Under the pieces are notes generated by a model, which saw nothing but the letters and a program-made list of their open reading frames with translations, was not told where the DNA came from and did not search any database. Positions 32,753 through 43,830 of a DNA stretch of 64,000 nucleotides are shown one piece after another (within the stretch, counting starts at the first letter, position 1; the number at the start of each line of letters is the position of its first letter). Source of the DNA: Penium margaritaceum (Eukaryota > Streptophyta > Zygnematophyceae > Desmidiales > Peniaceae); the NCBI GenBank assembly GCA_023375785.1, contig SZWC01000564.1:4853-68852 (forward strand), in the 5' to 3' direction. Both the position numbers and the translations under genes were made by a program.

Positions 32753-35591
32753 GAGCACAATGAACGCAAAAACCGCCGACGGACTCGATGGGGAGAGGGC
32801 CCATGACGTCCGAGTGGACAAGGTCAAGGGGGGCGGACGCCCGTGAGGAAGAGAGGGGGTACGTGGACCGGTGCATCTTGCCCTGAGCGCAGTCAATGCA
32901 CTCAGTGGGGCATGGGAGAGGGAAGGTCTCCGGGTCAAGGCCCTTGGCTGGCTGGGTGCGGAGCATGCTCTCTACTGTGGCAGAGTGGACATGGCAAAGG
33001 CGGCGGTGCAAGAGGCGGGTGTGCTGAGGAGAAAGCGTGCTGGTAATGAACACATGACCGGTCGCAGCCGACGGGGAGGAGACGGGAGGGGAGGAAGAGA
33101 GGCGGGAAACGTGCCACAAGTTGCCACGGGCGGTGGCGTGCAGGACGACAAGACCCGACGGACGCAACGACACAGTGCCGACACCACGTGAGTGCACAAC
33201 GTCCATACTCATGCGGTCAAGGGCAATCATGGACAGGAGGCTGAGCTCGAGACCAGGGACAAAGAGAACATTGGTAAAAAAGATGTCACCGGCCGGACCA
33301 CGGAAACGAACGACGCCTACCCCACGGACAGGCAACACCTGTCCGGAGCCTGTCCGGACCCCGGAGACATCGCCGACGGGACCGAGCATACGGAAGGCCT
33401 CGCGCGAGGCCGTCATGTGATGCGTGGCCCCGGAGTCGATGATCCAGGTCTCAGCAGAGTCCTGGACAGGGGTCGCCAGATCAGTCACGGTCACATGGCA
33501 GCAAGCGAGGGATGCGGACACGGTGGACGGAGGAGCGAAATGAGACTGCCAGTCGTCAAGCCATGCAATGTCATCAAGGAGTGGGGTGGATGAGATCACG
33601 GGAGACGACGAGACAGACGAGGAAACGGGACACGAACGGAGCTCAGTCTCAGTCATGCAGGGATGGGCCGGAGGGCAGGAGGTGACGCAAATCGCACTTC
33701 CCTGGGGAGGAGGGCGAGGGAGGCCAAGCTGGAGCGCGATGAACTGCTCCAGCTGACGCTCTCGGGATGACGGCCCAGGAGTGAAGACAGACTGCGGGGT
33801 GACGGCGCCGGAGCCCGGGTAGTAGGGTGACTGATCCGGCGAAGGAAGCGGAGGTGCCGACGGCTGAGGGTAGTACTGCTGCGGGTAGTACTGCTGCGGC
33901 GCGGGTGGCTGTAGGACAGGCGGAGCTGTCGGAGTGGCAGAGGTGCTGGACGAGGCCGCAGTAGTAGGACTAGCAGTAGCGATGGCAGCAGAGGCGAGGC
34001 GGCGCTCCCGCTGGCGTCGCATGGTGGCGATGACGCGGGCCTCGTCCGTCGGGAGAGGGCACGTGTACCACCTGTGCCCAGGCTGCCCACAGTTGTGGCA
34101 GACCGAGCCACTACCGCTGGGACCGGTCGATGACTGCTGCTGCTGTTGCGATGGACCCTTGCCCTTCTTGTTCCGGCTTTTCTTCTTCTTCCCTGAGGGC
34201 GATGGGGTAGCTGCGACAGGGGAGGCAACGACCACGGAGGCAATGGCAGGGGCGGCGACAGCAGGGGATGAAAGGGCCTCCGTGCGATGGAGTTGGGACT
34301 CCTGGCGAGCTTCCTCAATGCGAAGGAAAAGCTCATATGCCCAGGGCATGAGAGTGCCCTGGGCCTCCATGGTGGTGAGGACGTCCTGAGGGTAGTGGAC
34401 GAAGACGTCCGCGTATGCGCCGGTGGCGCCGCGCTTGATGGTGAGGAGCGCGGACAGAGGGGCTGGAGCCGACTTGCCGAGTCGACGGAGGATGTCCTCC
34501 GCTCGCTGCTAGTAGGCAGTGACCGTCTCGGCCTCCCCCATGTGTAGGGAGTTGAACTCCCGGAGCAGACGGCTGATCTCAGTGTCGCTGGACAGGCGAT
34601 GGGGTCTGGTGAGGACGTGCCAGGCGGCTGCCGGGTCTGGGATGGCGCCAGCGATGAAGTCGCCGAGGAAGGGCTCCAGGGCAAGGCGGGAAGCTGGAGG
34701 GGCGACTGGTACAAGGGCGCGGACGGCGCGACCAGCGTCATATAGCTGGTCGGCCTGGGTGGAGTCGTAAGGGAGGGTGTAGTAGGCCCACAGACCCTCA
34801 TCCTGCACCCAGATCCAGAAGCTAAGCTCCCAGCTCCGGAACTGCTCGCCGGCCTGAAGCGGCGGTGGCGGCGTCTCAAAGTCCTTCTGCCTACGGCCGG
34901 CACCCAAAGTGGGGCCAAGGACGGAGGTCACTGTCTGCCGTTGGCGTTGAGTCTGCTGCTGTGCTAAGTAGTACGTGGCGGCGGACACAGCGGGGCTAGC
35001 GTGCCCTGGAGGAATGAATGACGGCAGCGCGCTGGTGGCGGTTTGGGAGGCGACTTGCCGTTGCGCCGCAAGCTGCTGTGTCAAGGCAGCAAGTTGTTGC
35101 TGAAGAGCAGCAAGTGGGTCAGGGGTACCGCCAATGTTACCAGTGGGATAGTGCTACTGCTGCTGCTGTAGGGGCGGTGGCTGCGGCTGTATAGGCGGCG
35201 GCTGCTGCTGTTGCAGCGGTGGCGGCTGCTGCTGTAGAGGCGGTGGCTGTTGCTGCTGCAGCGGCGGTGGCTGCTGCTGTATGGGCGGCGGCTGCTGCTG
35301 CTACAGCGGCGGCGGCTGCTGCTGTGGAGGCGGTGGCTGCTGCTGCTGCAATGGCGGCGGCTGCTGCTGCTGGTGCGGCGGCGGCAGCTGCTGTTGCCGT
35401 GGCGGCGGCGGTTGCTCCTACTGCGGCGGCGGCGGCAGCTGCTGCTCCTGCGGCGGCGGCGGCTGCTGTTGCTGCAGCGGCGGTGGGTGCTGCTGCTGTT
35501 GCTGCTGCTGCTGCAGCAATCGCTGCAAGAAAGGAGGGGTAGGGATCCCCCCCTCAGAGGAGGACCCCTCCTCGCCGGGACTACCAGCCAT
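32753..35591 (-). pseudogene. Copia 3 gag-protease-partial integrase
   Basis: One minus-strand frame from ATG 35591 (MAGSPGEEGSSSEGG) reaches the LTR, broken by TAG codons at about 35420, 35303, 35156 and 34511. The N terminus is a long Gln/Pro repeat (QQQQPPPL, about 35530-35150). Then come a capsid with KDFETPPPPLQAGEQFRSWE, the zinc knuckle CHNCGQPGHRWYTC (about 34075-34115), protease WIIDSGATHHMTAS (about 33420) and the IN zinc motif CIDCAQGKMHRS. It stops at SDVMGPLPIESVGG, just past the first IN catalytic Asp, and runs into the 3' LTR. The three TAGs in the Gln tract replace CAG. Confidence 0.85.
35150..35530. repeat. CTG/CGG repeat encoding Gln-Pro tract of Copia 3 Gag
   Basis: Units of about 24-36 bp, GGCGGCGGCTGCTGCTG with variants. 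On the minus strand they encode PPP and QQQ blocks at the Gag N terminus. Confidence 0.85.
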
Positions 35592-35743
35592 GCCTTGGTG
35601 TGTGTGTGTGTTTTTTTTTTGTCTTTGTGTTGCTGATTTCAGCAGGAGGTTGGGGGAGTGGGGACTCTACCCACTCCTCTGGACTTCCCCCTTTCCCCTT
35701 TTCCCCTTCTTCTCACCCTCCTTCCTTTTTTTTGTTGATGAAG

Positions 35744-35800
35744 TCAGTAGTGACGTCAGCAGTGACGTCAGCAGAGGGGTGCTGACATCAGCAGCGGCGA
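35744..35800 (-). promoter_or_regulatory. paired TGACGTCA boxes in the Copia 3 leader
   Basis: Perfect TGACGTCA palindromes lie at 35751-35758 and 35763-35770, with a TGACATCA at about 35783. The related leader at 61.8-62.0 kb also has several. TGACG pairs 12 bp apart resemble as-1/ocs bZIP (TGA factor) sites of plants. Confidence 0.5.
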
Positions 35801-35803
35801 ATG

Positions 35804-36540
35804 TTGGGGCCGCCGCTGCTGCTGTTGGTGCTGATGCTGCTGCAGCTGCTGCTGCTGCTGTTGCTGCTGCTGCTACTACTGCTGCTGCTGCAGCTGTTTG
35901 CTGCTGCTACTGCTGTTGCTGATGCTGCTGCAGTTGCAGCTGCAGCTGCTGGTGCTACGAGCTGCAGCAGTTGCTGTGGCTGTTACTGCTGTAGTAGTGA
36001 GCTGCTGCTAAGTGGTGCTGCAGCTGCTGCATGCTGCAGCAGCTGCTCACTGCAGCTGCAGGCTGCTGCAGCGAGCTGCTGGGTCTTTTTTTGTTTTTTT
36101 TTCTTTGTCACAGCGGGCAGTAACCCGCTGTCTGCTGCGAGCGGTGGACTGCCGCTCGCCTAGCAGCACCGAGCTGCTGCTCGCTGGCAGCAGCGGGCTG
36201 CTGCTCGCTGCTCGCTCGCTGCGAGCAGCGGGCAACAGCAGCCGCGGCTGGCAGCTGCCAGCTGCTGCTCGCTGTAGCAGCTGCTGCAGCGAGCTGCAGC
36301 AGCTGCTGCAACCCGCTGCTGCTGCTGCAGTTACTGCGTGCTGTGGCTGCTGCCTGCTGCTGCTGCGGGCTGCTGCAGTGGGCTGCTGATGCGGGCTACT
36401 GCTGCTGCTGCACGCCGCTACTGCCGCTGCACGCTACTGCTGCTGCTGCTGCGAGCTACTGCTGCTGCGGGCTGCTGCTGTTGCTGCTGCGAGCTACTGC
36501 TGCTGCGGGCTGCTGCGAGCTGCTGCTTCTACCTACTTCT
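35804..36540. repeat. CTG/CAG-rich leader of Copia 3
   Basis: About 740 bases dominated by CTG/GCTGCTGCAG with many overlapping palindromes (CAGCTGCTG, GCTGCAGC). Long open frames on both strands here are by-products of the repeat. Confidence 0.85.
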
Positions 36541-36650
36541 GCTGGTGGTGCCAGTCACTGCACCTGGGTGACATTGCCGCGTGCGTCGTCGTCCACAGAC
36601 GTCAGACGCCGCCTGCCGCTCACCTTCTCGCGTCACGCGTGGGGGTCAGT

Positions 36651-36755
36651 GCTGCCGAAAAATTTCGGCAGCATTTCCCCAGGCCCAGTGGCCGTGGGAA
36701 AAAATCTGACGCCGCCACCAGGAGGGTCAATGCTGTCGGAAAAAGTCCGGCAGCA
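36651..36755 (-). ncRNA. Copia 3 leader hairpin elements (two copies)
   Basis: Hairpins at 36651-36672 (GCTGCCGAAA/TTTCGGCAGC, perfect) and 36733-36755 (imperfect). Each is preceded in sense orientation by GGGGAAAT, and the first also by TTTTCCCACGGCC. Same design as the Copia 2 leader elements. Confidence 0.55.
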
Positions 36756-36852
36756 TTTCCCCTGCATTGGCGCGTATGGGGGTCCGCCGGCGTTGTCTGG
36801 CACCTGTTCGCCAGTCTTCTGCTGCTGATGCTACGCTCTGGCTCTGATACCA

Positions 36853-37765
36853 AAAAAGGAAAACTATGCAGCAGGTTGGGGCAGCAGCGTTGTTGATGCA
36901 GCGTGCGGGCTTCCACGCTCGTTGCTTAAGTCAGCTGCCCCCTCAGTCTGCTGCTCTAGAATCTAAGTCTGGAAGCTCTGGATTTGTTACTCAGAAACGC
37001 GCGCGCCAGAGTTAGCGCCAGAAAGCAGCTGAAAACTGATAGTAACTGATTAGGAATGAAGAATGAACAGCAATGGGGGACCCCTCCAAGTTCTAGCCCC
37101 CCCCCNNNNNNNNNNNNNNNNNNNNNNNNNNNNNNNNNNNNNNNNNNNNNNNNNNNNNNNNNNNNNNNNNNNNNNNNNNNNNNNNNNNNNNNNNNNNNNN
37201 NNNNNNNNNNNNNNNNNNNNNNNNNNNNNNNNNNNNNNNNNNNNNNNNNNNNNNNNNNNNNNNNNNNNNNNNNNNNNNNNNNNNNNNNNNNNNNNNNNNN
37301 NNNNNNNNNNNNNNNNNNNNNNNNNNNNNNNNNNNNNNNNNNNNNNNNNNNNNNNNNNNNNNNNNNNNNNNNNNNNNNNNNNNNNNNNNNNNNNNNNNNN
37401 NNNNNNNNNNNNNNNNNNNNNNNNNNNNNNNNNNNNNNNNNNNNNNNNNNNNNNNNNNNNNNNNNNNNNNNNNNNNNNNNNNNNNNNNNNNNNNNNNNNN
37501 NNNNNNNNNNNNNNNNNNNNNNNNNNNNNNNNNNNNNNNNNNNNNNNNNNNNNNNNNNNNNNNNNNNNNNNNNNNNNNNNNNNNNNNNNNNNNNNNNNNN
37601 NNNNNNNNNNNNNNNNNNNNNNNNNNNNNNNNNNNNNNNNNNNNNNNNNNNNNNNNNNNNNNNNNNNNNNNNNNNNNNNNNNNNNNNNNNNNNNNNNNNN
37701 NNNNNNNNNNNNNNNNNNNNNNNNNNNNNNNNNNNNNNNNNNNNNNNNNNNNNNNNNNNNNNNCA
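36853..37765 (-). repeat. Copia 3 5' LTR with N run
   Basis: Sequence 36856-37105 is nearly identical to 31954-32204. N bases fill 37106-37763 and only two bases of LTR are visible after them. The gap estimate may be too long or short, since the other LTR is about 800 bp. Confidence 0.75.
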
Positions 37766-37768
37766 CGC

Positions 37769-37811
<43 letters not shown>

Positions 37812-38070
37812 GAGGCGAAGATCCTCTTCCCCCTCACCTCTCAAACGTCGAAGGCGCCCGAGAGGGAGAGGGGAAAATGACCCCCCTCTCCCTTGCCTCT
37901 CAAGTGCCGATTGCGCCAGAGAGGGAGAGTGGGCCATGACACCCCCTCCCTCAGGCGCCGACAGCGCTAGAGAGGGAGAGTGGATGGTTACATCCTCCCT
38001 CCATCGCCTCTCAAGCACCGACGGTGCGAGAAAGGGAGGGGGGAGGTGGCAGACCGAAGCCAAGGGGGAG
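37766..38070. repeat. GA tract and resumed minisatellite
   Basis: A (GA)n run at about 37771-37810 is followed by about four more units of the 70-bp minisatellite (for example AAGTGCCGATTGCGCCAGAG at 37902). Confidence 0.85.
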
Positions 38071-41000
38071 AAGGGTTCCCTGGACCCTCCTCCACTGGAA
38101 CACTTCCTGGATGTATGCGAGTGGCGCAGTGAGGAGGGCATGTTGTTAGAAATGTGTGGTGAGGGTTTCGATTTCCTCGACCATCTTTTTCTTATTTCCA
38201 GGACGAAGGGCTGACTGGCTGAAACAGAGATAACGTCTTTGTTCGAACCCGATTTTGACCGTTGTAAGAAGCGGCATGGAGCTCAGTCCAAGCTGTACAA
38301 TGTTTTGAGAAGTTCTCAATTGTTGTTCTGCAATCGACAGTTATCCCACCTTACCACCGGGAGACGCTTGGAAATTCCAAGCATCAAGCGAAAAAGAGTG
38401 CACTTGACATGCCAAACTCGATGAGTCCTCAAGTTGAGGAATTCTATGTTGACCGTTTTCACAAACGTTTGAAACGGTGAATTTTTTTGTGGTCAAACCC
38501 GGGTGTGTGGTCAAATTGACTATGGGTTTTGACGCAGAATTCAAGAAGCTCTGATTGAGCTATTCCAAAAATCAGCAGTTCTGATTTCCTTTTTCTTTTC
38601 TGTTCCGAATCACAAAAAGGAGGAAAACCGACAGTTTTCCATGTCCTGGACGGAACTCACTTGGAAATGTTTCAATGCAAGAAATTTAGCACCAATTTTG
38701 CCTTGTGTTTTTTCTGGATAAACCTCAAAGTTTGGGGTCGTTCGTAAGAAAACATGGAAGGTTGACCGTTGAAGTCATACAGGTTGTATATGCGCTGAAC
38801 ATTTTTGTTGGTGCAAAACGACGACTACAACGTGCACCAGGTTGCAAAACCACAATGGTGACGTGCATCGAGACAAATTCTTGTTGAAGACTAATGAAAA
38901 CACCGAACGTGCTACGACCACTCGAAAATTCACCTACTCGTCGCAACAATGCAAAATGTGCAAACTGCACAAAACCAATGTCAATTGCACAGTTACACGG
39001 GCGTCAATTACATCATTGACGTAATTGCTTATTGCACTACGAGCAATGGCATGATTACTAGTCGCAGAAATTTTGTTGGTGCCGAAGACAACTTTGGAAA
39101 AGTGCAAGTGGCACTTTTATCATAGATGCCGAAAGCATCCGTGATGCTAGTGTCGATTGCACTGCTCATGGTCTATAGAGGTCTTACCAAAATAGAGGCC
39201 AGTTGCGAATCCATGTAGGTGCCAACTGCACCAAGGATACAAGGCAAGTAATTCGTCCTTGTGAATGCCGATCGCACTGAGCACACACGAGATGGTGAAA
39301 AATCATTGCACAAGGGTCGAGCACACAAAATTGACAAGTGACGCTTGCACTGGGAGCAAGTCCAACATTGGAGATGCAATTGTAGCATTCCAAAAGTGCC
39401 AAATGCACAGTTACCATCAGCGTTGAATGTATGGCCGACGAGTGCATAGGTCAAATCGTTTACACAAGTGCCGATTGCACCGTTGTCATTAACGCCGATT
39501 GCACGATTGACAAAAGCTGCTGGTTGTACTTTTGTCATAGGTGCCGAATGCACCACTCATGCGAGTCCCAAACACACGATTGCCATGAGTTATAATTGGG
39601 CTAGCTATGCTAGTGTTAATGGTACAACACATGTTGTAAGAAGCCGATTGCACCGATAACATGGGTGCCAATCGCACCCCGTTGTATCAACGAGCACAAA
39701 CTAGCCAACTATCACCTCGTCATTTTGGCTTGCAATAGACCACCAAACAAAAGCATACGATCTATGCACAAAGTGGTTCTACGGGCAAGTGCATTAAGCA
39801 CGTTTTCTTCTTAAGCGCTGAAAACACGTCGTCCAACGTTTGCAAGGCATCTCGATGACGTCGAGGATAGTCATAATGTCAAATTCTTCAAATAGAGAAT
39901 CGACAAAATGACTAGAAACAATCATAGACGACTGTGGTGATCAGATCTATGCCCAAACACCATAACAATACACAGCAATCTCGATCGCCACCAACAGTGA
40001 CGGCCATTGGAAGTTAAAAACTTTACCCTGCCAATAGCAATTTGGAAAGGTACTTCCGAAAGAAGTACAAACTGAATTTTAACTGATAAGTCACATGTGT
40101 GACGAGGACGACTTCCTCAAATCTGGGCCATGCTGAAGGTGGACGAACTCCCCCATAGATGGAACGTGCTACAAAAGCCCAGTCGATTGAGCACCAGTTC
40201 CAAAACATGCACGGTTTGCATGAACGCAGGAGGTCAAAGCGCACGACAAAGTGCTGGAGATAACCCTCTTTTCAATGGGTCAAGGGATGCGATTCAGACC
40301 ATGGTACTTCAACCACATGAAGTAGGGTACACTGCATGCATGGAAAACGTGCACGACATGCACAAAACCCTTATCCACTAACTATTGGTGCGTTGATCAC
40401 GACATCAAGTTATGGATAAGTTGGATGGACAAATGATCACAACGGTTTTGTGACATTTTGAATAAGCGGACGATATCGGCTGATGTTTTGGATACAAATG
40501 GCGACACCATTTCACCAAAAAAATGGTTTGGTGGGCGCAGGACGGGTGCTACAATAGTTGCACGTCCTACTACGCTAAAGTGTCCAAAGGAAAATGTGAT
40601 GGTTTCATGACTTTTTCCGTGTCAAGAATATATTATGAGATGTTCAACATGCCTGGTCTGTTAGCACGCCGACTTTAATCCTCGAGGATTGCCATCGTGC
40701 CGTCTGTACACAGTGTTCACTAAATACATCAATACCTTTTGGAGGTTCTCTGCATCATCAGTCATGGCCGATGCAAACATCGGTCCGTGATGGAACATGT
40801 CAAGGATGATACGCTTGAATAGATCTTCGATGGTGAAACCATTAACACCCTCTCACACGGTGAGTGATGGATACAAATCGGGGTACCCGACCGGTACCAA
40901 TGACAAAAAGGTATATGAGTGTACTTACAACTCTGTTAAGGAGACAATGATGATTTTCAATGGGGGTTGTAATTGCAACAGAGAGGGACGGAGACTCTTT

Positions 41001-42317
41001 GATGGGTCCTCCACGATTTGAGATGCCGCAGTGCGGTGGTCAAAGATCACAAGAGTCAATTCTGGCGTATGACAAGATTGACCGAAGTGAACAAATTTGA
41101 AGGCGACACCTTCAGTCTATCATCACTCGGTAAGTGAACATCTCATGGAAATTGATAGAAAAAAATACATGAACCGACGTCGATGACATGAATTCATCCA
41201 CAGTTTGGTGAAAATCCATTTCAGAGAAAATGAGCGACACTCATTTTCTACTTAATGGTGCTCCAAAGAACTATGACGATCTCATAGATTGCTATAAACC
41301 AACTACGACATAGTTAATTTCACGTCAAGGTCTAGGTTTTGCATTCAGAACTTATGACCGTGGAGACGATCTATAAGCCAGCAGCTTCATGCTAACAATA
41401 TGTTAGCACCTACACCTTGGTGGCTCGACCGACCACACGAGTCATAATCAACACAGAGGAAACATAATGACGAGTGTGTCAAAAATGTTGATGTGAAAGG
41501 ACTCTTCAAGATGGGCTTAGAGAAATGATAATTCTCATCAGATTCTTTTGATGTTTGGATAAACGTCTCAAAGTTGAGGCCATCGTGACACGGTACACTA
41601 GTTGTGTACGCCACGCTCTTCAAACATCATGCAAATGGATTCCGCTCACACCAAGGCATGGTGTAGCACCATCTATCCAATTTGTTGGAACAAAACCAAT
41701 CTCCGAGAGAGATCATAATGACTACAGTGTAGTCAAACTATGCTTCACTGACCGAAAGGTCATGGTGAAGTGAATCAAGCCCCTTGGTTTTGGGGATGGT
41801 TTAATTGAAGTGCGTTGCCCAACGCAAGTATAACACAATTTTGGATGTCCCACAAGAGATGTGGAGATGTCACCACGACTGCTTGCTGAACACAAACCAC
41901 ACAAAATGTGGGAAAATTCATCCTATGTACCCTCTTCCAAACTGGCAAGATGTTGTGACAATGTACGTCCCAAAATGCATCGACTATGCCATTGATACAC
42001 ACGTGTGATGTGCCTTCAGTGAACACTCACAAACACTTGTGAAGAACGTACAAGGACTGTACGCGTTTCATCTTGGTAAGAGCCAAGAATCACGCAATGA
42101 ACACTGGATGTTGTACGCTAATGACCATAATCACAAAAGGCACAAGTGTGTGGTTGACTGTGCGTGAACATGACACAACCGTGTTGCGGATGACCAGAGT
42201 TCACACGTGTGATCTTGTTTGCAATTTTTGTTGTATGGTTTGCATCATGAAGTACGCGATGATCAAATCTCCGTGAGCAAAGACGAACCGGGAGGGTTCA
42301 AAGCAAAGGGGGAGGAA
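38071..42317 (+). other. interior of LARD-like element, no recognisable genes
   Basis: 4.2 kb of AT-richer sequence with only short open frames on both strands (longest 127 codons, minus, 39173-39556). No RT, IN, PR or zinc knuckle motif was recognised. The region 39107-39680 repeats a short motif (next entry). It ends with the purine tract before the 3' LTR. Confidence 0.6.
39107..39680. repeat. degenerate repeats of a GTGCCGATTGCAC motif
   Basis: At least nine copies of GTGCC-A-NTGCAC-like imperfect palindromes spaced roughly 45-130 bp apart (for example 39218, 39267, 39401, 39469, 39540, 39642, 39668). The motif equals the hairpin core of the minisatellite at 37.9 kb (GTGCCGATTGCGCC), so this may be an older part of the same array. 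Confidence 0.55.
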
Positions 42318-42763
42318 TGTAGCGTACTATCCATTTTTGGAATAAAAAATGACATTTAGTTGTAATTCCCGGGTTTCTAGGGCTCGAGACCAATGTCTCG
42401 ACGAGTTGAGGTCCGAACAATAATCCCAGGCTAGAGTCTAGTTTGACTCTAGCCCGGATTCGGACCATATGCCGGATTTAAGGTAAGAGGAGTGCTGCAA
42501 TGGAAGATCCATCGCGTCACTCCTCCTCCCCTCTAGTTGGTCGCTAGGGTCCTGTTCCCAGGTGGATGTGCCATGTGGAACGATAGGGTTTCAAGTTGCA
42601 TGTTTACAAAAATTCCCTATGACCACCCTGTCCGTTTGTGGCGCGATTCGTCTCAGCCAAAATGGCTGAGGCGACCATTCACTACCTCTCCTTGGACGAC
42701 ACTTTCTGAGGGCCTACGTTTTGGGTTCAGAAGTTAGTTGCAAAACAGTCCAGTGATGTTACA
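42318..42763 (+). repeat. LARD-like element 3' LTR
   Basis: Follows the purine tract directly and matches 30656-31100 along its full length. Confidence 0.88.
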
Positions 42764-43310
42764 GCAGCGTAGGTGGTTCATAGGGATGAGGTGCACAAAA
42801 AAAAGACAATTCGGGTGTTTGGGACAAATAGATAATTTGTATTAACCAGCATTTGTACTTCAATGAAAAGTGTGGAGTGTGTTGAGCACATGCATATAAT
42901 GCGAAGAATGAGAATGAGGCATAAGTTGGGTCTTTGGCTCTCGAGCTGAGAGACACGTTCGAAGTCGCGCCGTGAGGGGTGGATTCAAAAAGCTCCACCA
43001 AGAAGTCGAGTGGCTTTGAGAATATCGTGATGCTTCTTTATAGAAGTCGAGCATCGTCGAGAAGTGAAACGAACAACATAGAAACTCCGATCTGTTCGTA
43101 ACACTTCTGTCGACCTTTCTCAAAAGGGGTCAGAGTTGTTAGAAACATCTGGAAGGGAACCACAGAGGTCGAGGCAGTTGGCCAAAATACCCTTCGTTGA
43201 ACGGTGTCAAAATCCTTAAGTTGCTGCGTCGGGGGCCATGAATTTAATGACATAAATGTCCACTCGTGAGTTGTAAGGACTCGTGTACGTCAGGCTCATA
43301 ACACTTCTCC
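42764..43310 (-). repeat. Gypsy B 3' LTR (continues from 30541-30655)
   Basis: Joining 30655 to 42764 restores the order seen in the Gypsy C LTR at 58420-58460. It carries an internal tandem repeat with GGTTCATAGGGAT and TTTGGGACAA..TAGATAA.TTGTATTAA (copies at about 30551, 42773 and 42820). Confidence 0.75.
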
Positions 43311-43830
43311 GACGTCCCGGCACGCTAGTAGACGTAGGCCGGTGACAAAGAAAGTAGCCTTTGATCAGATAATTGACATTTTGTAGGTTTTCATAGGGCT
43401 CCCAACTCTTGTGCCGCATAGTAGCCATGTCACTTGACTAGATACTCGACACCATTTTTCCGCAACATCGATGTTTGAGAATATCTTCAATTACATACTC
43501 CGAACACCTATCCACTTGTATAGGTGGTGGCGGTGTGATGTCTATACCGGGGAAGTGCTGGCAAGGGTCTCGATATTGCTTGAGCTTGTTGATGTCGAAG
43601 AAAGGTTTGATTGCCATGCTGTCAGGGAGACAAAGTTGAGTGACGACTAGGGTTTGCATTCTCTCAATCTCTAGCGTTCCCAACCAGTGGGGTTTGAGCT
43701 TCGCAAAATCTGGTCCTTGGTGTTTGATGTTCGGAAAGTTGAGGAGGACCCGATTAACGGCGTTGACCACATCATTGCTGTAATGCTGGTTGGTTGCCCA
43801 CTTCATAGATAACTGCGTCTTTGTGAGGGT
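43310..43830 (-). pseudogene. Gypsy B integrase C terminus with chromodomain
   Basis: The minus strand reads KLKPHWLGTLEIERM, LCLPDSMAIKPFFDINKLK and PPPPIQVDRCSEYVIEDIL (43470-43720). A broken chromodomain end, SWEPYENLQNV (about 43370-43410), follows. This is the GPY/F plus chromodomain tail of chromoviruses, which targets insertion to heterochromatin. One stop and a frameshift. Confidence 0.82.

Larger units (their letters stand above)
31952..37765 (-). mobile_element. Copia 3 LTR retrotransposon, internally deleted
   Basis: A minus-strand element inserted in the minisatellite, with CGCGA on both sides (about 31947-31951 and 37766-37770). The 3' LTR is about 31952-32752. The 5' LTR is from about 36853 to 37765 and includes a 658-base N run. 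The PBS TGGTATCAGAGC is at 36841-36852 (minus). It carries gag, PR and the start of IN only; RT and RNase H are absent. Confidence 0.85.
30656..42763 (+). mobile_element. LARD-like LTR element (no recognisable pol), containing Copia 3
   Basis: LTRs are 30656-31100 (445 bp) and 42318-42763 (446 bp), starting TGTAGC and ending TTGCA/TTACA. The PBS TTAGCATCAGAGCC follows at 31101. The purine tract CAAAGGGGGAGGAA precedes the 3' LTR. The flanks GTAGC (30651-30655) and GCAGC (42764-42768) look like a TSD with one change, and they rejoin a Gypsy LTR. About 6.3 kb belongs to this element. I recognise no gag or pol in it, hence the LARD-like call. Confidence 0.8.

Noticed and set aside
35219-36571. 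Plus-strand Ala-, Leu- or Cys-rich frames over the CTG leader, up to 213 codons
   Set aside because: By-products of triplet repeats lying antisense to Copia 3 Gag and leader.
36956-38214. Long frames of up to 383 codons on both strands
   Set aside because: They are open only because they cross the N run at 37106-37763.
39173-39556. 127-codon minus-strand frame with repeated GAIGT-like peptides
   Set aside because: The peptide repeats follow from the degenerate GTGCCGATTGCAC DNA repeat; no other support for coding.
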